Positions 41,271 to 46,630 of a stretch of 46,630 bases of DNA are shown here, in pieces. The stretch spans positions 1 to 46,630 of the forward strand of contig JAFLBE010000034.1 of NCBI GenBank assembly GCA_017303995.1, read 5' to 3'. How positions within the stretch are numbered: the stretch's first letter is position 1; the number at the start of each line of letters is the position of its first letter. The stretch is from Bacteroidota bacterium (GTDB lineage: Bacteria; Bacteroidota; JABWAT01). The notes under the pieces are model-generated. The model was not told the origin of the DNA. It saw only the letters and a program-made list of their open reading frames with translations, and made no database searches. A program made the position numbers and the translations under genes.

Positions 41271-41336
41271 ATTCCGTTTTAAAAAAAAAAAACAATTTCT
41301 CAGAAGTTTTCTCTGCGACCTCTGTGCCTCTGCGGT
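41242..41336. repeat. Inverted ACCGCAGAG repeat pair around the symporter stop codon
   Basis: ACCGCAGAG with further 7-bp-phased units (ACGCTGA, GAACGCT) at 41242-41265 lies inside the end of the symporter gene. CTCTGCG, ACCTCTG, TGCCTCT, GCGGT at 41311-41336 is the inverted counterpart. A run of 12 A residues lies between. The CTCTGCG-type unit is also familiar from intergenic repeats in other bacteria. Confidence 0.6.
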
Positions 41337-41369
41337 AAAAAAAATAACCTTTAAACTTGACGAAGAACC

Positions 41370-42887
41370 ATGACTTACAGACTTGACTGGTTTGAAAAAT
41401 GGGCTGATTACTCACCCGAAAAAGTGGCGGTGAAAGAATCTGAATCCGGACGGACGTTAACTTACCGGCAGCTCAATGATCTGGGAAACCGGGTTGCCGG
41501 CGAATGGAAAACCGAAGGGTTACTTCACGGTGACCGGCTGGTTATTCTCGCAGAAAATACCCTCGATTATTTCACACTTTTTTCTGCCGCTGAAAAATCA
41601 GGTGTGATTTTGGTTCCGCTGAACTACCGGTTAAGCCCAAGAGAACTTGATGATCTATTGGCCGATTGTACTCCAAAAGCCATTCTCTACGAAGAGAAAT
41701 TTCGTCAGGTGCTGGATAAAACTTCCCGGTTTTCATCCTTAGAAATGAAAGAAACCATTGAAGCTTTTGGTTCACGGCTGGATGAAGTGAAAGCCCAAAA
41801 ATCAACGCCGGTTTCCTGTCCGGAATTAAGTGAGGACGATCCGCTTTTCATTTTGTACACGTCTGGCACAACGGGAACTCCTAAAGGGTCGCTGTACACG
41901 TACAAAATGCTGACCTGGAACAGTTTCAACACGACGATGAGGCTGGATATAACGTCATCTGACCGGTCAGTAACCTGCATGCCGCTTTTTCATACGGGTG
42001 GATGGAACGTGATTCCGACACCGTTTCTTCACCGGGGTGCTTACATCTGTCTCACCCGGAAATTCGATCCGGAGCAGATTCTGAAACTCCTTCAGGAAGA
42101 AGAAGCGACCATGTTTGTTGCCGTTCCGACGATGCTACAGCTCATGGCCAATTCGCCGGCGTTTCCATCAGCCCGGTTATTTTCGATGAAATATTTTATT
42201 ATCGGCGGTGAACCGATGCCCCTTCCGCTCATAAAAAAATGGCATCAGAAGGGTGTTCCCGTCCGGCAGGGATATGGGTTAACTGAAGCCGGACCGAGTG
42301 TAACGTCCCTCCATCAGGATGACGCCATCCGGAAAATGGGATCCATCGGCAAAATCAACTTTTATCTGGATTACCGGATTGTGGATGAAGGTGGAAATCA
42401 GGTGAAACCCGGTGAAGTCGGTGAATTCCTGCTGAGTGGTCCGTCTGTGACACCCGGTTACTGGAAAAATGAAGAAGCCACCAAATTGACGTTCACAGAA
42501 AACTGGTTTCATACCGGTGATCTGGTGAAGACAGACGAAGAAGGATTCATTTTCGTTATCGACCGGAAGAAAAACATGTATATCTCTGGCGGAGAAAATG
42601 TCTATCCTGGTGAAATCGAAAAATTTCTTTACACCCACGATTCAGTGAAGGAAGTTGCTGTCATTGGCGTTCCTGACGAAAAATGGGGTGAAGCCGGTAA
42701 AGCTTTTATCGTTTTGAAGGAAGGGTTTTCACTTTCCGAAAATCAGATTCTGACCTTTTGCCAGGGCAATCTGGCCAAATATAAAATCCCGAAATCAGTT
42801 CAGTTTTTACCGGAGTTGCCAAAAAGTGATACCGGTAAAATCAACAAAAAGAAACTACTCGAACTTCATCAATCGCAAATCAAATGA
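41370..42887 (+). CDS. Acyl-CoA synthetase (AMP-forming)
   Basis: 505-aa adenylate-forming ligase that would activate a carboxylic acid with ATP and load it onto CoA. The P-loop is LYTSGTTGTPKGS, followed by the MPLFHTGGWN segment, GYGLTEAGPSVT (A5 motif), the hinge region WFHTGDLVKTDEEGFIFVIDRKKNMYISGGENVYPGEIE (A7-A8), and the catalytic Lys near the C-terminus in SDTGKINKKKLLEL. The family covers medium- to long-chain and aromatic acids; chain length is not evident. With the symporter, FabH-like protein and ketoreductase it suggests uptake and processing of a fatty or hydroxy acid. Confidence 0.92.
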   Translation: MTYRLDWFEKWADYSPEKVAVKESESGRTLTYRQLNDLGNRVAGEWKTEGLLHGDRLVILAENTLDYFTLFSAAEKSGVILVPLNYRLSPRELDDLLADCTPKAILYEEKFRQVLDKTSRFSSLEMKETIEAFGSRLDEVKAQKSTPVSCPELSEDDPLFILYTSGTTGTPKGSLYTYKMLTWNSFNTTMRLDITSSDRSVTCMPLFHTGGWNVIPTPFLHRGAYICLTRKFDPEQILKLLQEEEATMFVAVPTMLQLMANSPAFPSARLFSMKYFIIGGEPMPLPLIKKWHQKGVPVRQGYGLTEAGPSVTSLHQDDAIRKMGSIGKINFYLDYRIVDEGGNQVKPGEVGEFLLSGPSVTPGYWKNEEATKLTFTENWFHTGDLVKTDEEGFIFVIDRKKNMYISGGENVYPGEIEKFLYTHDSVKEVAVIGVPDEKWGEAGKAFIVLKEGFSLSENQILTFCQGNLAKYKIPKSVQFLPELPKSDTGKINKKKLLELHQSQIK

Positions 42888-42920
42888 AGACACAAACACA
42901 ACCATAGAAGGAGAGAGACA

Positions 42921-43847
42921 ATGAAAAAGTTATGGATAGGAATTATTGCTCTGGCACTGGGTGCCTGGGTAACCGGCTGCAGCGACTCAGATGATTCATC
43001 AACTGACCCAACACCAAATGCTGATCCGATTGTCGGAACCTGGACATCAGAAGGTTCTGGATATGTTGCACCCGGACTTGCAGCTGCACCTTTCAAAGTG
43101 AAAAAAATTGTTGCAACCTTTAATACAAACGGAAGTTACACGGTTATTTCAACGGATAGTTCAAATGCAAATGTAACTTACAAAGGAACATTTGTTGCCA
43201 CAGAAAATGCCGGTACTACCATCAGAACCATCGTTCTGACCCAAACTGAACCAACAACTGTAACCTCAACAGGTATTTATCAGGTTGACAAAAATCAGTT
43301 TAAATATGAAGTGATTCAAACGACACCAGCTATTGCCGGAATATCTGCCCCGACTGCTGCTGAAGGTTTTGGAAGCACCAAATATAATGGATTCAAACTG
43401 GGTGTTACCTGGGTTCAGACTTTTGTGAAATATGGAAATCTGACTGGATCCTGGATTTCAGAAGGAACTGGCAATGTAGCACCGGGTCTTGCAGCAGCGC
43501 CTTTCAAAGTGAAGAAAATCGCCGCAACCTTCAATACAAACGGAAGTTACACCGTGGTATCAACTGACAGTTCCAATGCAAATGTTACCTATAAAGGTAC
43601 TTATGTTGCAACAGAAAATGCCGGTTCAACCATTAAAACCATTATTTTGACTCAAACCGAACCAACAACAGTAACTTCCACCGGTATTTTTGAAGCAAAA
43701 GGCAACAGCCTGACCTATGAAGTTATTCAGACTACACCGGCAATTGCAGGAATTTCAGCGCCAGTATTTTCTGAAGGATTTGGAAGCACAAAATATAACG
43801 GATTCAAATTAGGCATTACCTGGGTTCAAAAATTTACACTCCAATAA
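42921..43847 (+). CDS. Lipoprotein with two tandem lipocalin-like domains
   Basis: 308 aa. Signal peptide with lipobox WVTGC (C20), then a Ser/Asp-rich linker. Two copies of a domain of about 130 residues follow, at about 37-167 and 172-307. Each begins [IL]-x-G-[TS]-W-x-S-E-G-[ST]-G and includes AAPFKVKKI, ATFNTNGSYTV, TDSSNANVTYKGT, ATENAG, TQTEPTTVTSTGI and EVIQTTPAIAGISAP. The G-x-W opening and all-beta pattern suggest a lipocalin-like barrel, a common module in Bacteroidota lipoproteins. The two copies are nearly identical in protein but differ at many third codon positions. AAGGAG precedes the ATG. A terminator follows. Confidence 0.8.
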   Translation: MKKLWIGIIALALGAWVTGCSDSDDSSTDPTPNADPIVGTWTSEGSGYVAPGLAAAPFKVKKIVATFNTNGSYTVISTDSSNANVTYKGTFVATENAGTTIRTIVLTQTEPTTVTSTGIYQVDKNQFKYEVIQTTPAIAGISAPTAAEGFGSTKYNGFKLGVTWVQTFVKYGNLTGSWISEGTGNVAPGLAAAPFKVKKIAATFNTNGSYTVVSTDSSNANVTYKGTYVATENAGSTIKTIILTQTEPTTVTSTGIFEAKGNSLTYEVIQTTPAIAGISAPVFSEGFGSTKYNGFKLGITWVQKFTLQ

Positions 43848-43862
43848 CCTGATTTTTAAAGT

Positions 43863-43915
43863 AGCCCCGGAAACCAGAATTGAAAAATTCTGATTTCTGC
43901 GGGCTTCTCTTTTTA
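43863..43915 (+). terminator. Rho-independent terminator after the duplicated lipoprotein gene
   Basis: AGCCC (43863) pairs with GGGCT (43901-43905), and within it GAAACCAGAATT pairs closely with AATTCTGATTTC around a short A-rich loop. The stem is followed by TCTCTTTTT. The next gene starts 37 bp later, so the hairpin may also permit partial read-through. Confidence 0.8.
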
Positions 43916-43952
43916 TCAGAAATCCGTTCAGGAAAATAGTCAGGAGTTAACA

Positions 43953-45509
43953 ATGAAATTTGCTTCGTTATTCATTTTCAGTTGCTTATTTATCTCCGGT
44001 TCTGGTTTTGCCCAGACTGAAGAACGGGTAAAGGAACCGGCCCCAAAAGAATTTCAGTTTATCGGGTATTTTTTCACCCGTGCAACAACTACAAACATTA
44101 CCCCAACCAATGAACTGCTTCAGGGTCAGGTCATCGGCCGGTTATTCGGTCCGAATTCAACAACCACTCTGGACCGTCAATCTTTGTATACCGAACAAAG
44201 GTTCGTCCCGCTTTTTGTTTACAAACCCTCAATTTTAGATGGCTATGCCACTTTTCGGTCTTTGTTCAAAATTGATTTTACCTGGGGTGATCAGTCTTAT
44301 GGTGCAGGAAATAACCGGGGTGGAGGTTTATCTGGCGGACAAGTGAACCTGCAAACCCTGATGGCAAACGTTGAACTGAAAGAACCCGGTTCAAACTGGA
44401 ACCTTGTGATTGGTCTTCAACGAATTTTTGACAACGTGAGAGACCCGAATATCAATACCTTAACAATTGCACAAACCAGCGGATACAAACTTTCTTTCTG
44501 GGGAACCCAGGGTGTGGGTATTACAACCTACGGAAAATTTACTCCAGCCACTTTAGCTAAATTTGGAGTTTATCAGCTTTGGGAAAATGAAATCAGCCGT
44601 GATGATGATGTGATTCTGGCAATGGCAGATATTGAACATAAGTTTATGCCCCTGCTTGAAGTGGGCGCCGATTTATGGATGCTGCATGATAAAGCAAAAG
44701 GTGCCGGCGGAATTGGCGGAAGTTTATCTCAGGGAATGACTTCAAATCTGACCGATTATAACGGTACAATGAGACTGCATTTTCCATCCAATATCTCAAA
44801 ATATAATGCCTCTGTTGCCTGGTTGGGTACACGTGTTGCCTGGAACCGGGATTTCCTTGCAGGCAGACTTTGGTTTGATGCCTATGCCATCACAAACTTT
44901 GGAGTGATCGATACCATTGGAGCAACCGGTACAAAAAAAGCAGCTGATATTATTGGCGGACTTGCCCTCAATGCTCAGATTGCCTACAAATATGGAATGA
45001 CTGCAAATGATAAAATTTCAGCAGAAGTTCAGTATACATCCGGCGATAAAAACAATGCTACAGACGGGAAAATTTCCACCGTTTTAACCGGAAACGTCTG
45101 GGGTTCTCCTGTTGGAATTTATTCCTCGCACAAAGCGTATCTGCTTTTCCCGGATGCACAGGTTGTAAACCGGTATTATTCTGCGGTACATGATATTTCA
45201 AACATGGGATATGGCGTAACAGGTTTATTTTTAAATGTTTACAACGATATTATCCCCAATAAATTCAGCGGAAAAGTAGGAATTGCCACTGCCATGTCAA
45301 TGGTTTCACCTCCGGGAGGGAAAAACTATATCGGAACAGAATATAATGCTGAGTTTCGGTACAATCTGAAAGTATTCCTGACGCTCAGCATCAGTGGTGC
45401 GTATTTGAAATTGGGTGATTTTTACAATTCACCACTGGTTTCAAATACCGGGAAAAAACCACTCGATCCGTGGGTTTGCTTCACAACTTTAAACTGGCTG
45501 ATGTTCTGA
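43953..45509 (+). CDS. Outer-membrane beta-barrel (porin-like) protein, 518 aa
   Basis: Begins with a signal peptide (MKFASLFIFSCLFISGSGFAQ). The mature protein alternates strands and Gly/Asn turns throughout, for example ATFRSLFKIDFTWGDQSYG, WNLVIGLQRIF, GVGITTYGKF, LEVGADLWML and KISAEVQYTSGDKN. It ends WVCFTTLNWLMF with a C-terminal Phe, as in outer-membrane barrels. The length would suit 16-18 strands, like alginate-export or phosphate-selective porins, but I cannot name a family. AGGAG precedes the ATG. The alpha/beta-hydrolase gene follows after 10 bp and is probably co-transcribed. Confidence 0.78.
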   Translation: MKFASLFIFSCLFISGSGFAQTEERVKEPAPKEFQFIGYFFTRATTTNITPTNELLQGQVIGRLFGPNSTTTLDRQSLYTEQRFVPLFVYKPSILDGYATFRSLFKIDFTWGDQSYGAGNNRGGGLSGGQVNLQTLMANVELKEPGSNWNLVIGLQRIFDNVRDPNINTLTIAQTSGYKLSFWGTQGVGITTYGKFTPATLAKFGVYQLWENEISRDDDVILAMADIEHKFMPLLEVGADLWMLHDKAKGAGGIGGSLSQGMTSNLTDYNGTMRLHFPSNISKYNASVAWLGTRVAWNRDFLAGRLWFDAYAITNFGVIDTIGATGTKKAADIIGGLALNAQIAYKYGMTANDKISAEVQYTSGDKNNATDGKISTVLTGNVWGSPVGIYSSHKAYLLFPDAQVVNRYYSAVHDISNMGYGVTGLFLNVYNDIIPNKFSGKVGIATAMSMVSPPGGKNYIGTEYNAEFRYNLKVFLTLSISGAYLKLGDFYNSPLVSNTGKKPLDPWVCFTTLNWLMF

Positions 45510-45519
45510 GAGGACTACC

Positions 45520-46473
45520 ATGAAAAATCTTATTAGCATCTTTCTTTCCGTTATCCTTTTTATGGGAGTCACAAGTTGTATGTCTGGATACCGTTATGCA
45601 GATTCACCTGCAATGGAGTTTTCTGACTTTAATTATGGCTTCCCGGTTAAACTGTCAAAAGCCGAACCCAGAATTGCCTACATCGATGAAGGATCAGGAT
45701 CAAAAACAATCATTCTGGTTCACGGACTTGCCAGCAATGCAGGTTTCTGGCGGTACAATATTGCTGAACTGTCAAAAGAATACAGAGTTATTGCCATTGA
45801 CCTCCCAGGTTATGGCCGTTCACAAAAGGCAGACAAGTTCAGTTATTCCATGCCGTTCTTTGCAGATGCAGTCAATCAGCTGATTACCGAACTTAAACTC
45901 GGGAAAGTGGTTTACGTGGGTCATTCTATGGGCGGACAAATCGGACTAACTCTTGCCATGAACCATCCTGAAGTGCTTGACCAGTTGATTCTGGCTGCCC
46001 CGGCCGGTTTTGAACCTTTTGCACGTGGTGAAGGTGACTGGCTAAAAAGTGTTATTACCATTGAAGGTGTAAAAACAACCAACGAAGAAGGTATCCGCCG
46101 GAATCTGGCTTCCAACTTTTACAACTGGCGTGATGATCTGGAATGGATGGTTGAAGAACGGGCAAGAATGGCAAAAGCTGTTGAGTTTGATGACTTTGCG
46201 TACACAGTTACACGTTCAGTTACTGCCATGGTTGACCAGCCAACAGTGAAAAAGCTGGACAAAATTTCGCTGCCGGTAACCATCATTCATGGTGAATTTG
46301 ACGGACTGATTCCGAATCCTTATTTGCATCCCGGAGTCACCCATGATGTTTATCTTAAGGCCGTTGGTCACCTTCCGAACTATAAAATTGTGACCATTCC
46401 GGATGCCGGACACATGATTCAGATTGAAAAGCCGGCAGAATTTGACGCAGCAGTTCTGAATGCACTGAAGTAA
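45520..46473 (+). CDS. Lipoprotein alpha/beta-hydrolase
   Basis: 317 aa. Signal peptide with lipobox GVTSC (C20), so membrane-anchored and exported. The hydrolase fold shows the oxyanion segment ILVHGLASNAGFW, the nucleophile S136 in GHSMGG, the acid D261 (IIHGEFDGLIP) and the base H298 (PDAGHMIQ). It would cleave an ester, lactone or similar bond in the periplasm or at the surface; the substrate is not evident. AGAGGA precedes the ATG. Co-expression with the barrel protein upstream suggests the porin and hydrolase may handle the same compound. Confidence 0.9.
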   Translation: MKNLISIFLSVILFMGVTSCMSGYRYADSPAMEFSDFNYGFPVKLSKAEPRIAYIDEGSGSKTIILVHGLASNAGFWRYNIAELSKEYRVIAIDLPGYGRSQKADKFSYSMPFFADAVNQLITELKLGKVVYVGHSMGGQIGLTLAMNHPEVLDQLILAAPAGFEPFARGEGDWLKSVITIEGVKTTNEEGIRRNLASNFYNWRDDLEWMVEERARMAKAVEFDDFAYTVTRSVTAMVDQPTVKKLDKISLPVTIIHGEFDGLIPNPYLHPGVTHDVYLKAVGHLPNYKIVTIPDAGHMIQIEKPAEFDAAVLNALK

Positions 46474-46506
46474 GTCGTTTTTTCCCGTCCCCATTTTCCC
46501 ACAAAC

Positions 46507-46544
46507 AAAAAGGGGCTGTCTCAAAAGGGGTAGCCCCTTTTTTA
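46507..46544 (+). terminator. Terminator-like hairpin (possibly an IS end)
   Basis: AAAAGGGGCT (46508-46517) pairs with AGCCCCTTTT (46532-46541), followed by more T. This fits a terminator for the hydrolase operon. The contained string GGGGCTGTCTCAAAAGGGG also resembles the ends of some insertion sequences, and no gene is visible in the remaining 86 bases. Confidence 0.6.
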
Positions 46545-46630
46545 TTATAATTTCTAAATACAATATAAACAAATAGTTAGGTATTGAAATACAAGCAAAG
46601 GAGTTGTAAATTTGTAACAAGAGATTGTAA

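Noticed and set aside
1571-41336. CRISPR array made of the repeated intergenic units
   Set aside because: The units are 7 bp, directly adjacent, and lack spacers of uniform length; no cas gene is present.

Overview
The window looks like a chromosomal segment of a Gram-negative bacterium of the Bacteroidota/FCB group. Several promoters carry the Bacteroidota-type -7 box (TAnnTTTG) at 7641, 12719 and 33185. There are many outer-membrane beta-barrels and lipoproteins, and a rhomboid with the C-terminal tail common in that phylum. No rRNA or tRNA gene was recognised, so finer placement is not possible from this window. Coding density is high and most genes have a clear Shine-Dalgarno site. GC looks moderate except for a distinctly AT-rich block at about 12.65-15.9 kb.

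Layout. 1-126: the end of an ISL3-type insertion sequence, inserted in a beta-propeller gene whose first 67 codons remain (127-326). 778-1485: AlkD-like DNA repair protein. 1766-12629: housekeeping genes on the + strand (pgk, rhomboid protease, DCC-family protein, priA, a small unknown, thioesterase, sfsA, pyrE, two outer-membrane proteins, pyrimidine-nucleoside phosphorylase). 12731-15683: an AT-rich, probably acquired pair, an N6-adenine DNA methyltransferase with its own specificity domain plus an unknown 208-aa protein.

16049-30454 (- strand) is the main attraction. It is a nine-gene, almost gapless operon for a Pel-like exopolysaccharide: two receiver-domain proteins, a short PelF-like glycosyltransferase, PelF, PelG, an HD-GYP-type protein with an altered signature, a PelA-hydrolase-like lipoprotein, a large membrane protein resembling a GT-C enzyme, and a 1264-aa chain joining a PelA-type deacetylase to a PelB-like TPR and outer-membrane barrel. 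PelA is therefore split and part of it is fused to PelB. No recognisable PelC, PelD or PelE is present. The inferred flow is: PelF polymerises at the inner membrane, PelG moves the chain across, and the hydrolase and deacetylase trim it on its way through the barrel; the receivers and HD protein probably supply regulation.

30582-32212: pdxJ and era. 32426-35338: exported MsrA (-) and a hybrid sensor kinase (+) with an altered receiver. 35456-36790: a lipoprotein nuclease. 37173-42887: a GbsR/MarR-type regulator followed by a ketoreductase, a FabH-like protein lacking two catalytic residues, a sodium/solute symporter and an acyl-CoA ligase. 42921-46473: a duplicated-domain lipoprotein, an outer-membrane barrel and a lipoprotein alpha/beta-hydrolase. 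The right edge has a hairpin that is a terminator or possibly another IS end.

The intergenic DNA is unusual. At about ten places it consists of phased 7-bp repeats in several sequence flavours, often touching a start or stop codon and alternating with G-rich palindromes built around AAGGAGG/CCTCCTT. The Pel operon contains none of these.
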